Notes under the pieces: model-generated
The model's database searches: none
Seen by the model: only the letters and a program-made list of their open reading frames with translations
Told to the model about the DNA's origin: nothing
Source: Clostridia bacterium
GTDB lineage: Bacteria; Bacillota; Clostridia; Christensenellales; Borkfalkiaceae
Length of the DNA: 50,551 nt
NCBI GenBank assembly: GCA_021202395.1
Contig: JAJQDC010000054.1
Coordinates: 1-50,551 of the forward strand
Reading direction: 5' to 3'
Shown: one piece after another, positions 25,017 to 32,855 of the stretch
Layout of the letters: the number at the start of each line of letters is the position of its first letter
How positions within the stretch are numbered: position 1 is the stretch's first letter
Position numbers and translations under genes: made by a program

Positions 25017-25601
25017 TTACTCTGCATCCTTAAGCTGGTGCCACGGCGTGGTATCCGGCTGGTAATTTTCAAGGTATAAAAGCATTTCGTCGGCATCGGT
25101 AAAGTATTTATACATACCGTGGCAGGACGGAGCCATAAACTTTTTACCTGACATTTCTGCCATAAAGCTTTCAAGACCGTTATAGTAGCCGTTTATATTG
25201 AACATAGCTATTGCTTTGCTGTGCCTGCCGAGTTGCTTTAAAGTAAGAACTTCGTAAAATTCTTCTAACGTGCCGATGCCGCCGGGGGCGATGATAAATG
25301 CTTCCGCCTCGTCTTCCATAAGCGTTTTGCGCTCGGCCATTGTTGCGGTGTAAGTCAGTTTTGTACAGCCGCCGAAGATGGCTTCTACCCGCTCTTCACG
25401 GAAAAATTCAGGTATAACGCCGTGCACTTCGCCCCCGCCGCTCTTTACGCCGCGGGCAGCCGCACCCATTACGCCCGTTGCACCGGCACCGTAAACAAGG
25501 GAGTGCCCGCGTACAGCCATCTTTTTACCCATGGCTTCCACTTCGGCTATATATTTTTCGTCTATTTTTGCGCTTGACGCGCCGAAAATGCATATTTTCA
25601 T
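25017..25601 (-). CDS. LOG family protein (cytokinin riboside phosphoribohydrolase-like)
   Basis: A 194-residue Rossmann-fold LOG protein. The family motif PGGIGTLEE lies near 101-109, preceded by the arginine of TMAERKTLM. Members cleave N6-modified nucleoside 5'-monophosphates to base and ribose phosphate and were formerly misannotated as lysine decarboxylases. AGAGG six bases upstream fixes the start at 25601 rather than ten codons earlier. Heads an operon with the LMW phosphatase. Confidence 0.92.
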   Translation of the reverse strand: MKICIFGASSAKIDEKYIAEVEAMGKKMAVRGHSLVYGAGATGVMGAAARGVKSGGGEVHGVIPEFFREERVEAIFGGCTKLTYTATMAERKTLMEDEAEAFIIAPGGIGTLEEFYEVLTLKQLGRHSKAIAMFNINGYYNGLESFMAEMSGKKFMAPSCHGMYKYFTDADEMLLYLENYQPDTTPWHQLKDAE

Positions 25602-25641
25602 AACAACCTCTTTATGCGTTTTACGCACGGATACATCTTAT

Positions 25642-25670
25642 ATTATACGGCGCAAAAAGATTTTAGTCAA
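25642..25670 (-). promoter_or_regulatory. Promoter of the LOG-phosphatase operon
   Basis: On the minus strand TTGACT (25670-25665), 17-bp spacer, TATAAT (25647-25642). Confidence 0.85.
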
Positions 25671-25729
25671 CGTTAAACAACAAAATTAAGTGTATCTGCA
25701 CATAGTTTATTTTTATATGAATTTTATTT

Positions 25730-25759
25730 TTCATAAAGAAAAGCAATAATAAATACAAT
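25730..25759 (+). promoter_or_regulatory. Candidate leaderless promoter of murG
   Basis: TTCATA (25730-25735), an 18-bp spacer and TACAAT (25754-25759), only six bases before the ATG at 25766. No ribosome site is evident. Confidence 0.5.
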
Positions 25760-25765
25760 AGGTAT

Positions 25766-26806
25766 ATGAAAAAGATATTGTTTTGCGGGGGCGGCAGCGC
25801 GGGGCACGTTATGCCTAATATTGCATTGTGCCATGACCTTAAGGGTAAATATATTACGGAATATGCAGGGACTGACGGCATTGAACGGGGTATCTGCTTA
25901 CGGGAAGGAATCAGGTTTTATCCCTTTGACGGCGTAAAGCTTGTACGCGGTAAAGTGCTTATAAACCTTACTGTGCCGCTAAGGCTGCTTAAAGCGTACA
26001 GACAGGCAAAAAACATTATCAAAATTTCTGCCCCCGACGCGGTATTTTGTAAGGGCGGGTACGCATCCCTTCCGCCTGCACTGGCTGCAAAACGGGCAGG
26101 CATACCCGTATTTACGCATGAATCTGACCTGAGTGCCGGTCTGGCAAATAAAATAATTTCCGGATTGAGCGTAAAAACCTTTACTTCCTTCCCGGAAACG
26201 GCTGAAAAATTTAAGAACGGAATGTACAGCGGCTCGCCGATACGCACAGAAGTTTTAAACTGCAGCAAAGAAAATGCAAAATTACTCTGTAATCCTGATG
26301 GCAGAAAGACTATACTTGTATTCGGCGGCGGCAGCGGTGCGTCTGCCATAAATAAAACGCTGAGAGAAATTATACCGCCCCTATGTAAAAACTACAACAT
26401 CCTTCACATTTGCGGCAAAGGGAACGTTGTAAAAAGCAATATAAGCGGTTACAAACAGTACGAATTTATTGCCGACATGGGTGCCGCTTACGCCGCTGCA
26501 GACTGCGCCGTTGCACGCAGCGGATCTAACTCGGCTTTTGAACTGATTGCAAATAAAATACCCACGCTGTTTATTCCGCTTGAAAATAAAGCCAGCCGCG
26601 GCGACCAGTTGCAAAACGCAAATTACTTTAAAAATAAAGGTCTTTGCAGAGTGCTGCGGCAAAAAGACCTTACCAAAGAAAGTCTGTTAAAAGAAATTTA
26701 CGCTACAGTAAACGATGAAAAGTTAAGGCTTACTCTGGAAAAGAGCAGAATTTACAGCGGAAACGAAATTATTATAAGAGAATTAGAGCGCACGGTTGGC
26801 AGATGA
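25766..26806 (+). CDS. murG: UDP-GlcNAc:undecaprenyl-PP-MurNAc-pentapeptide transferase MurG
   Basis: A 346-residue GT28 glycosyltransferase that makes lipid II from lipid I on the inner face of the membrane. The N-domain has GGGSAGHVMP at 8-17 and GGYASLPP near 98; the C-domain has FGGGSGASAIN near 189-199 and RSGSNSAFEL near 251-260. It stands alone, away from the usual division cluster, with an apparently leaderless promoter. Many Clostridia carry more than one MurG-like gene, so this could be a paralogue. Confidence 0.92.
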   Translation: MKKILFCGGGSAGHVMPNIALCHDLKGKYITEYAGTDGIERGICLREGIRFYPFDGVKLVRGKVLINLTVPLRLLKAYRQAKNIIKISAPDAVFCKGGYASLPPALAAKRAGIPVFTHESDLSAGLANKIISGLSVKTFTSFPETAEKFKNGMYSGSPIRTEVLNCSKENAKLLCNPDGRKTILVFGGGSGASAINKTLREIIPPLCKNYNILHICGKGNVVKSNISGYKQYEFIADMGAAYAAADCAVARSGSNSAFELIANKIPTLFIPLENKASRGDQLQNANYFKNKGLCRVLRQKDLTKESLLKEIYATVNDEKLRLTLEKSRIYSGNEIIIRELERTVGR

Positions 26807-26868
26807 TACAGCTGCGGTATGCGGCGTTAAGTTATTTTTGAAATTTGCTTTTACGTTTTACTTTTTAA

Positions 26869-26897
26869 TTGACGAAAAAGCAAAAAGATAATATAAT
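26869..26897 (+). promoter_or_regulatory. Promoter of tRNA-Pro(CGG)
   Basis: TTGACG (26869-26874), 17-bp spacer, TATAAT (26892-26897), 15 bases before the mature 5' end. Confidence 0.85.
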
Positions 26898-26911
26898 AAC
26901 TTACGTTAAAG

Positions 26912-26988
26912 CGAAGCGTAGCGCAGTTTGGTAGCGCGCTTGGTTCGGGACCAAGAGGTCGTGGGTTCGAATCCCGTCGCTTCGACCA
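26912..26988 (+). tRNA. tRNA-Pro (anticodon CGG)
   Basis: A 77-nt cloverleaf: acceptor CGAAGCG/CGCTTCG with C1-G72, D stem GCGC/GCGC, anticodon stem CTTGG/CCAAG with loop TTCGGGA (anticodon at 26946-26948), T stem GTGGG/CCCGT, A73 and an encoded CCA. C1-G72 and A73 are the usual bacterial proline identity signals. Confidence 0.96.
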
Positions 26989-26991
26989 GAC

Positions 26992-27028
26992 CACCCTGTA
27001 TGGTATCAGCCGTGCAGGGTGATTTTTT
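26992..27028 (+). terminator. Terminator of tRNA-Pro(CGG)
   Basis: CACCCTG (26992-26998) pairs with CAGGGTG (27015-27021), followed by ATTTTTT. Confidence 0.85.
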
Positions 27029-27102
27029 ATACAGAACATTTACTGTATTTTTGTTACCGCGGAAAAAATTGAAAAAAATTTTTTAAAAAGGCATTAAAAC
27101 AG

Positions 27103-27131
27103 TTGGCTTTTTTTCACTTTTTAAGTATAAT
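27103..27131 (+). promoter_or_regulatory. Promoter of tRNA-Pro(AGG)
   Basis: TTGGCT (27103-27108), 17-bp spacer, TATAAT (27126-27131), 28 bases before the tRNA. Confidence 0.75.
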
Positions 27132-27158
27132 AAGTTCTGCTGTTTGAATTAACGGTAC

Positions 27159-27235
27159 TGAGGTGTAGCGCAGTTTGGTAGCGCGTCTGGTTAGGGACCA
27201 GAAGGTCGTGGGTTCAAGTCCCGTCACCTCAACCA
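27159..27235 (+). tRNA. tRNA-Pro (anticodon AGG)
   Basis: A 77-nt cloverleaf: acceptor TGAGGTG/CACCTCA, D stem GCGC/GCGC, anticodon stem TCTGG/CCAGA with loop TTAGGGA, T stem GTGGG/CCCGT, A73, encoded CCA. The anticodon (27193-27195) is AGG, with A at the wobble position; the first base pair is U1-A72 rather than C1-G72. The D and T arms match the tRNA-Pro(CGG) 170 bases upstream almost exactly, so it is probably a relative. It would decode CCU, or CCU/CCC/CCA if A34 is deaminated to inosine. Confidence 0.93.
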
Positions 27236-27240
27236 AAAAA

Positions 27241-27264
27241 CGGAGCAGAATCTGCTCCGTTTTT
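27241..27264 (+). terminator. Terminator of tRNA-Pro(AGG)
   Basis: CGGAGCA-GAATC-TGCTCCG followed by TTTTT. Confidence 0.88.
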
Positions 27265-27271
27265 ATTAAAC

Positions 27272-27346
27272 GCAGGCGTCGCCTAGCGGTATGGCGTCAG
27301 CTTCCCAAGCTGATTTCGGCGGGTCCGACTCCCGTCGCCTGCTCCA
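27272..27346 (+). tRNA. tRNA-Gly (anticodon CCC)
   Basis: A 75-nt cloverleaf: acceptor GCAGGCG/CGCCTGC, D arm GCC/GGC, anticodon stem TCAGC/GCTGA with loop TTCCCAA, T stem GCGGG/CCCGT, U73, encoded CCA. The T loop reads TCCGACT, so position 55 is C instead of the near-universal U. No separate promoter is visible between the preceding terminator and the tRNA. Confidence 0.93.
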
Positions 27347-27353
27347 CAAAAAC

Positions 27354-27407
27354 AGGGTAAAATGAGCGTTTTTTTACTAAATAATGCTTGTTTTGCCCCG
27401 TTTTTTT
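27354..27407 (+). terminator. Terminator after tRNA-Gly
   Basis: GGGTAAAATGAGC (27354-27366 region) pairs with GCTTGTTTTGCCC (about 27386-27398) with G-U pairs, followed by a run of seven T at 27401-27407. Confidence 0.75.
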
Positions 27408-27410
27408 AGT

Positions 27411-27440
27411 TTGACCCCAATCTGACCCCAAAAATTTTAT
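27411..27440. repeat. Direct repeat TGACCCCAA next to the tRNA cluster
   Basis: TGACCCCAA occurs twice, 11 bases apart (27412-27420 and 27423-27431). Read on the minus strand the segment would encode GVRLGSN and a stop, which resembles the tails of some tyrosine integrases. The gap 27441-27589 is AT-rich with no ORF seen. A scar of an element integrated at tRNA-Gly is possible. Confidence 0.3.
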
Positions 27441-27589
27441 TTAAAAAACATACTTTTTTGCATCAATTTTTATCAATAGATTTATAAAAGAATTACTCTG
27501 TATTATCTAACATTATAAAATTTTATTGCCAAAATATGACATTTTTCGCCATAAAGTATTGCAATTTTTTTAAAATATGATAATATGTC

Positions 27590-27612
27590 ATTATAGAGTA
27601 TTACTCTATAAT
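27590..27612 (+). promoter_or_regulatory. Perfect palindrome before hppA
   Basis: ATTATAGAGTA-T-TACTCTATAAT, 11-bp arms around one base, ending nine bases before the GGGAG ribosome site of hppA. A related half (ATTACTCTGTATTAT) lies near 27492-27506. It could be an operator overlapping a TATAAT, or a leader hairpin. Confidence 0.55.
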
Positions 27613-27633
27613 ATTTTTTCTTGGGAGAATTTT

Positions 27634-29790
27634 ATGGAAATTCTGCTTATAATTGTAGGGATTGCCGTAATTCTTGCCGTTGCGTATGCGGTATTCAACT
27701 TCTTCTCCGTTAAAAAAATGGAAGAAGGAACCGAACGCATGAGCGAGATTGCAGGTGCAATCAGGGTAGGCGCAAACGCCTTTATACGCTACGAGCTTAA
27801 AATAGTAGCCATAATAGGCGCGGTGATCGCCGTTCTTTTAGCGGCTTTCATCAGCTGGCAGGCAGCTTGCGCATTTATTATTGGTGCGGTAATGAGCGCT
27901 TCGGCAGGCTGGGTAGGCATGAAGATTGCCACCTATGCAAACGTGCGCGTTACCAACAGGGCAAGGGAGACAAAAGACCTTGGCAAGACGCTTAAAGTAG
28001 CCTTTAAAGGCGGCTCTGTAATGGGGCTTTGCGTTGCCGGCTTTGCCCTTTTAGGCATAATAATAGTCTACCTTATTTTCGGGCTTGCCTGCGGACAGAT
28101 AGAAGATATAGCAAACGGCAACGTACAGACGTACTGGACGGGGCTTGACGCTTCGTTTACCATGACCGTTTCCGGCTACGCATTGGGCTGCTCTATCATA
28201 GCGCTGTTCAACCGTGTAGGCGGCGGTATTTACACAAAGGCTGCCGATATGGGTGCCGACCTTGTTGGTAAAACGGAAGCGCACATTCCCGAAGACGACC
28301 CCCGCAACCCCGCCACCATTGCAGACAACGTGGGCGACAACGTGGGCGACGTTGCAGGCCTTGGCAGCGACCTTTTGGAAAGCTACGTAGGCGCAATACT
28401 TTCGGGCGTTATACTTGCATGTGAACTGTTTTTACACAACGCGGGCTTCTCTTCTGAATTTTTGACAAAGCTGATGCTCTTCCCCATACTGCTTGCGGGC
28501 GGCGGTCTGCTTGCGTGCCTGGTTGGTATCGGCTACGTTTTAATCAAACCGAAACTTTCTTCTAACGTGCATATGGAACTTAATATTGCCACGTGGATAT
28601 CTGCCGCTCTTGCGGTTGTTGCAGGCTTTTTACTCAGCTTTTTCATATTCAAAGACGAAGACGCTTTTTATGAAGCGGTAGGCTGGAAGGCAGCAAACTT
28701 TTCTCCCTGGCTGGCATCGGTATTCGGCATAGTTGCAGGCATAGTGATAGGCCTTATATCGGAATATTACACCAGCTACGACTACAAGCCCACAAAGCGC
28801 ATTGCAAACGCTTCCAAAGAAGGCGCTGCCCTTAATATTACGCAGGGGCTTTCTAACGGCATGATAAGCTGTATGCTCCCAGTTGCGGTGCTTGCGATAG
28901 CTATATTCGGCTCTTATATGGTGGGCGGAATGTACGGCGTTGCATGTGCAGCCGTGGGCATGTTATCATTTGTAGCCGCAACCGTTTCGGTAGATACATA
29001 CGGACCTATATCTGACAACGCCGGCGGCATTGCAGAAATGAGCGGCCTTGACGAAGACGTGCGTGAAATTACCGACAAACTTGACAGCGTGGGCAACACC
29101 ACCGCCGCTATAGGTAAGGGCTTTGCAATAGGTTCTGCAGCACTTGCAGCCCTTTCGCTTATGACGTCTTACCTGTATGCGTTTACTGAAACTGACATAA
29201 TGCTGAACATTATAGACCCGCTTACCCTTTGCGGAGCGCTGTGCGGCGCGGCACTGCCCTTCTTATTCTCCGGCATGCTTATTAACGCAGTTGCAAAAGC
29301 AGCAAGAAAGATGGTAGACGAAGTGCGCAGACAGTTTAACGAAATACCCGGCATACTTGAAGGCGAAGCCAAACCCGATTACAAGACCTGTATAGAGATT
29401 TCTTCGCAGGGTTCCATAAAAGAGATGCGCTTCCCCTGCATACTTGCCATATGCTTTACCGTGCTATCCGGCTTTATTTTCGGTGCGGAATTCGTAGGCG
29501 GCATACTGATCGGCGCTACCATTACCGCAATTATGCTTGCACTGTTTACCGGCAACGCGGGCGGTGCATGGGATAACGCCAAAAAGTATATTGAATCGGG
29601 CGGGCTTAAAGGTTTAGGTAAAGGTTCACCTGCACACGATGCTTCTGTAGTAGGCGACACGGTAGGCGACCCGCTTAAAGATACCGTTGGCCCTTCGCTT
29701 GACATTCTTATTAAAATAATGTCTACCCTTTCGCTCGTGCTCGTAGTAGTATTCAGCCAGTACAACTTATTCTCGCTTTTAGGTCTTTAA
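27634..29790 (+). CDS. hppA: Membrane ion-translocating pyrophosphatase (K+-dependent type)
   Basis: A 718-residue integral membrane pyrophosphatase with about 15-16 helices. It couples PPi hydrolysis to H+ or Na+ export. The substrate site KTEAHIPEDDPRNPATIADNVGDNVGD lies near 211-237 and a second acidic block (GDTVGDPLKDT) near 674-684. GNTTAA near 487-492 has Ala where K+-independent enzymes have Lys, so this is the K+-dependent class; whether it pumps Na+ or H+ cannot be decided here. The ATG at 27634 has GGGAG eight bases upstream; the longer frame upstream crosses the palindrome. It complements the PPi-linked PPDK. Confidence 0.95.
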   Translation: MEILLIIVGIAVILAVAYAVFNFFSVKKMEEGTERMSEIAGAIRVGANAFIRYELKIVAIIGAVIAVLLAAFISWQAACAFIIGAVMSASAGWVGMKIATYANVRVTNRARETKDLGKTLKVAFKGGSVMGLCVAGFALLGIIIVYLIFGLACGQIEDIANGNVQTYWTGLDASFTMTVSGYALGCSIIALFNRVGGGIYTKAADMGADLVGKTEAHIPEDDPRNPATIADNVGDNVGDVAGLGSDLLESYVGAILSGVILACELFLHNAGFSSEFLTKLMLFPILLAGGGLLACLVGIGYVLIKPKLSSNVHMELNIATWISAALAVVAGFLLSFFIFKDEDAFYEAVGWKAANFSPWLASVFGIVAGIVIGLISEYYTSYDYKPTKRIANASKEGAALNITQGLSNGMISCMLPVAVLAIAIFGSYMVGGMYGVACAAVGMLSFVAATVSVDTYGPISDNAGGIAEMSGLDEDVREITDKLDSVGNTTAAIGKGFAIGSAALAALSLMTSYLYAFTETDIMLNIIDPLTLCGALCGAALPFLFSGMLINAVAKAARKMVDEVRRQFNEIPGILEGEAKPDYKTCIEISSQGSIKEMRFPCILAICFTVLSGFIFGAEFVGGILIGATITAIMLALFTGNAGGAWDNAKKYIESGGLKGLGKGSPAHDASVVGDTVGDPLKDTVGPSLDILIKIMSTLSLVLVVVFSQYNLFSLLGL

Positions 29791-29805
29791 GTTAAAAACT
29801 TTAAA

Positions 29806-29838
29806 GGGCGGGCTGTGTAAAGCAGCCTGCCTTTTTTT
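29806..29838 (+). terminator. Terminator of hppA
   Basis: GGGCGGGCTG (29806-29815) pairs with CAGCCTGCCT (29823-29832) including two G-U pairs, followed by seven T. Confidence 0.88.
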
Positions 29839-29839
29839 G

Positions 29840-29868
29840 TTGACAACGGACAGATGTGCAATTATAAT
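29840..29868 (+). promoter_or_regulatory. Promoter of the PPOX gene
   Basis: TTGACA (29840-29845), 17-bp spacer, TATAAT (29863-29868). It starts within two bases of the hppA terminator tail. Confidence 0.88.
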
Positions 29869-29899
29869 TTTTATAAAATAATTTTCGGAGAGTGCACCA

Positions 29900-30364
29900 A
29901 TGCGCAGAAGCGACAGGCAGATAACAGATTTTAACGAGATTATAAGCGTACTTGACGGCTGCGACACCATACGGGTAGCCTTTAACGGAGATGACTATCC
30001 TTACGTCGTACCCCTTTCCTTCGGGTATGAAACTATAGACGGCAAACTATATATCTACTTCCACTGCGCCAAAGAAGGCAAGAAGTTAGACCTTATTGAA
30101 AGAGACAGCCGTGTCTGCGTGGAAGCGGACAAACTGAACGGCTATGCAGACAGGGGTACGAGCGTAACCGCCGATTACGAAAGCGTTATCGCATTCGGCA
30201 GGGCGCAGAGAGTTTACGGCAAAGAACTTGTGCACGGGCTGGAACTTCTGCTTGGACACTGCAAAATAAAGGGGCACTCTGCGGCGGACTGCGCCGCAAA
30301 GGATATTACTGCGGTGGTAAAAATTACCGTAGAAGAAATTACGGGCAAGCGGCGGTTCAAATAA
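29900..30364 (+). CDS. Pyridoxamine 5'-phosphate oxidase family (NimA-like) flavoprotein
   Basis: A 154-residue split-barrel flavin-binding protein. MRRSDRQITDFNEI at the start, PYVVPLSFGYE near 35-45 and the IYFHCAKEGKKLDLI segment near 53-67 are typical of the Nim/5-nitroimidazole reductase branch. GGAG lies 11 bases before the ATG. Members reduce flavin-linked substrates; the natural substrate is unknown. A zinc-ribbon ORF follows in the same reading frame after its TAA. Confidence 0.9.
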   Translation: MRRSDRQITDFNEIISVLDGCDTIRVAFNGDDYPYVVPLSFGYETIDGKLYIYFHCAKEGKKLDLIERDSRVCVEADKLNGYADRGTSVTADYESVIAFGRAQRVYGKELVHGLELLLGHCKIKGHSAADCAAKDITAVVKITVEEITGKRRFK

Positions 30365-30406
30365 TTTTTTGCGGATAAAAGACAAATAAACGGGCATACT
30401 GTTAAC

Positions 30407-30556
30407 GTGAAAAAAGTTACGGATAGTTGCGGTAAAATTTTTCCGCACGGCTGGGAGTGTGCGTCATGCGGCAACCATGTTTGCGGCAGCTGCGCAGTAA
30501 AAAACAGTTTTGTGTGCCCTGCGTGCTACGGAAGGCTTTACCGCACCGACAATTAA
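30407..30556 (+). CDS. Small zinc-ribbon-like protein
   Basis: A 49-residue ORF with a GTG start. Seven cysteines form CASC (18-21), CGSC (26-29) and CPAC (37-40) pairs plus C8, with H14 and H24 also present, enough to bind one or two zinc ions. It is in the same frame as the preceding PPOX gene, whose TAA at 30362-30364 is followed by 42 sense bases before this GTG. The ribosome site is weak. It could be a separate small protein, a former C-terminal domain of the flavoprotein cut off by a stop, or rarely read through. Confidence 0.55.
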   Translation: MKKVTDSCGKIFPHGWECASCGNHVCGSCAVKNSFVCPACYGRLYRTDN

Positions 30557-30573
30557 ATTTGGTTTATTAAATT

Positions 30574-30616
30574 TTTCACCGCCCGCCGCATTCTGCGGCG
30601 GGCGGTGAAAGTTTTT
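30574..30616 (+). terminator. Strong terminator
   Basis: A 17-bp perfect GC-rich stem (30574-30590 with 30594-30610), TTC loop, GTTTTT tail. Confidence 0.9.
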
Positions 30617-31200
30617 CTTATGCAATTCGGGTTACAAAGTTGGTCATTGCGAGCGTAGTGTGGCAATCCCGCCAGAGCGTAGCGGCTGGCGCCCGAATAG
30701 CATTTCCGCCCATTCAATGCTTTTTACCGCATTAGAAATAAACGTCATTATTTTTAAACACCGCTTCTGCCGACGTAGTTGGTCGTTCGCGAGCCGCGGC
30801 TCGATGCCGCTCCCGCGGGATCCTTCGCTTACGCTCAGGACGACGATGTGTTCGGTCGTTTTTAATAAGGTTAACTTATTATCCCCTCATCCGCCCGTTG
30901 GGCACCTTCCCCCATAAAAGGGGAAGGCAAGATGGGGCTGCGTTGCTCCCTTATCCTTATGCAATTCGGGTTACAAAGTTGGTCATTGCGAGCGTAGTGT
31001 AACGTAAGCGTGGCAAGCTCGCCCGAACGGGCGGCAGTAGCGTAGTTCCGCCAATTCAATGCTTTCTACCGCATTGCAATATAGTGAACCCCTCAGTCTG
31101 CTATGCAGCCAGCTCCCCTTACAGGGGCGCCTTTCCTGCGGTACGTATATATTTAGAAATAAACGTCATTATTTATAAACATACTCGCAATGACATATAT
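30617..31200. repeat. Intergenic repeat cluster E
   Basis: The largest cluster. A 45-bp exact direct repeat (30617-30661 and 30956-31000) begins CTTATGCAATTCGGG and ends in TCATTGCGAGCGTAGTGT. Between and after come CAATGCTTTTTACCGCATTAG, a GATCCTTCGCTTACGCTCAGGA module, the TATCCCCTCATCC module with variable hairpin GCCC-GTT-GGGC (30893-30903), and a reversed GAACCCCTCAGT module with CTGC-TAT-GCAG (31097-31107). No gene seen in the 680-bp gap before sigE. Confidence 0.9.
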
Positions 31201-31237
31201 GTTACTGCCTATAAAACGGCAAGATTTTGATAAAGCC

Positions 31238-31933
31238 TTAAATTTGTTTTGAAATGTCTTTGCGGAGTTTGTGTATTATCTTTTTTTCTAAACGGGATAT
31301 GTAGCTTTGCGATATGCCAAGCACGTCGGCAACGTCTTTTTGCGTCATCTCTTCGCCGCCGTCTAAACCGAACCGCATACGCATTATGCGCTGTTCGCGA
31401 AGGGGCAGTTTATTTAAAGAATTTTTTAACAGCTCCCTTTCTACACCGCCTTCTATATCAGAATAGACGCTGTCGGCATCGGTGCCCATCACGTCAGACA
31501 AAAGCAGCTCGTTGCCTTCCCAGTCGGTATTTAACGGCTCGTCAAAACTTACTTCCTGCTTTAAGCGCGACATGCGCCTTAAATACATTAAAATCTCGTT
31601 TTCTATACAGCGTGAAGCGTAAGTGGCAAGCTTTATATTCTTTTCTGATTTAAAGGAATTTATAGCCTTTATAAGCCCTATTGTGCCCACCGAAACAAGG
31701 TCGTCGCCGTCTACGCCCGAACTTTCAAATTTTTTTGCAATGTAAACCACAAGCCTTAGGTTGTGTTCCACAAGGGCGGCTTTAGCCTTTTCGTCCCCTT
31801 TTTCTAACAAAGTAATTTTATCGCTTTCTTCTTCTTTAGAAAAGGGCAATGGCAGCGCTTCGCTGCCGCAGATGTAATCTAACGTGTTGCCGCCGAACAG
31901 CATTGTGAATATCTTTTTTAATCCTTTGAACAT
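31238..31933 (-). CDS. sigE: Sporulation sigma factor SigE
   Basis: A 231-residue sigma-70 family factor directing early mother-cell transcription. The N-terminus (about 25 residues, [15 protein letters not shown]) looks like the membrane-associated pro-sequence removed by SpoIIGA. Region 2 is [33 protein letters not shown] and region 4 ends [27 protein letters not shown] lies eight bases upstream of ATG. It follows spoIIGA by 16 bases. The usual downstream sigG is replaced by repeat cluster E. Confidence 0.95.
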   Translation of the reverse strand: MFKGLKKIFTMLFGGNTLDYICGSEALPLPFSKEEESDKITLLEKGDEKAKAALVEHNLRLVVYIAKKFESSGVDGDDLVSVGTIGLIKAINSFKSEKNIKLATYASRCIENEILMYLRRMSRLKQEVSFDEPLNTDWEGNELLLSDVMGTDADSVYSDIEGGVERELLKNSLNKLPLREQRIMRMRFGLDGGEEMTQKDVADVLGISQSYISRLEKKIIHKLRKDISKQI

Positions 31934-31949
31934 TTTTACCGCCTCCCGT

Positions 31950-32729
31950 TTACATAAGATCGGGGTGCAGTACGGCGCCTTGTGTCTCGCGCGGGCTTAT
32001 CCCGATTTTTACACACTTTATTGTATGCTTTTCTTGTCCGAGATATATCTCGATTTTGTCGGCGGTAAAAATTTTTATCCGCTCCTGCCCAGCAATGGTA
32101 TTTACTTTTACGCTCTGCAAAGGTGCAGACGTATCGGTAAGCTTTTCTGCAACCGACGGCGGAACAATGCTTACGGGCGCACCGCCGCAGTAAACCCTGT
32201 TTCCGCTGTCAAAAAAGCCGTGCGTGGTAACCCGCCTGCCGCCGCAGTAAATTGCGCACTTACAGTAATTTTTATCTCCCCTTGCAATAAGCTTTTTTGC
32301 CGCCGCTTTGCAACATAAAGCAAGCGCAAACACGGCAAAAGCGGGTATGCCCACGGGGACGGAAGAAATTATGTAGCCGCTTCCCGTAGCGTAATCCCAC
32401 CCCGCCAGCGAAAACAGTGCAAATATCGCCCCGCCGGCAAGGGCGGATAGCCCCATAAACGTAAGAGCAAATTTAAGGTAAGTTTTTATATCTTTTATAC
32501 GGCAGCCAGCCGCGGCAAGCGCAAAGCCCGATACTACCTTTACCGCCACCGCCCACACGCCGCTTAAGCCGAACAGCGGAAATACTACGGCAAAACATGC
32601 GCCCAGTGCAGAAGCCGCAGCAATGCGCTTATAGCCACAGATATTTTTTGTTACCAGCTTAGCCGAAGCAAGCATCGTAAAATCCATACAGAAATTTTCG
32701 GCAAGGGCAAGCTCTACGTAAACCTGCAT
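31950..32729 (-). CDS. spoIIGA: Sigma-E processing peptidase SpoIIGA
   Basis: A 259-residue membrane protease that cleaves pro-SigE. About five membrane helices occupy residues 1-150, beginning [15 protein letters not shown]; the cytosolic domain has FFDSGNRVY near 170-178, with the aspartate of the D-S/T-G motif of this aspartic-protease-like family. It is about 50 residues shorter than the Bacillus protein. A perfect 14-bp palindrome (32737-32750) lies just upstream. Confidence 0.9.
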   Translation of the reverse strand: MQVYVELALAENFCMDFTMLASAKLVTKNICGYKRIAAASALGACFAVVFPLFGLSGVWAVAVKVVSGFALAAAGCRIKDIKTYLKFALTFMGLSALAGGAIFALFSLAGWDYATGSGYIISSVPVGIPAFAVFALALCCKAAAKKLIARGDKNYCKCAIYCGGRRVTTHGFFDSGNRVYCGGAPVSIVPPSVAEKLTDTSAPLQSVKVNTIAGQERIKIFTADKIEIYLGQEKHTIKCVKIGISPRETQGAVLHPDLM

Positions 32730-32736
32730 GGTTACA

Positions 32737-32750
32737 GTATAAATTTATAC
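32737..32750. promoter_or_regulatory. 14-bp palindrome upstream of spoIIGA
   Basis: GTATAAATTTATAC, eight bases before the spoIIGA ATG. It may be part of the promoter or a binding site. No clear ribosome site is seen in this stretch. Confidence 0.35.
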
Positions 32751-32796
32751 GGCGGGCGTAAAAGGTAAAATATACACGAATTTAAGTATTTAATTG

Positions 32797-32827
32797 CAAA
32801 AAAATAAGCCCGTACGGCTGTACGGAC
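32797..32827 (-). terminator. Terminator of the cdaA-lysC operon
   Basis: On the minus strand GTCCGTAC-AGCC-GTACGGGC followed by TTATTTTTTT. It closes the run of genes ending in aspartokinase. Confidence 0.85.
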
Positions 32828-32855
32828 CTTTTGATATTTTTAAGTTTAAATTTTA

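Noticed and set aside
24530..25174. Longer version of the LMW phosphatase
   Set aside because: The 53 extra residues overlap the LOG gene out of frame and would push the catalytic P-loop away from its usual N-terminal position.
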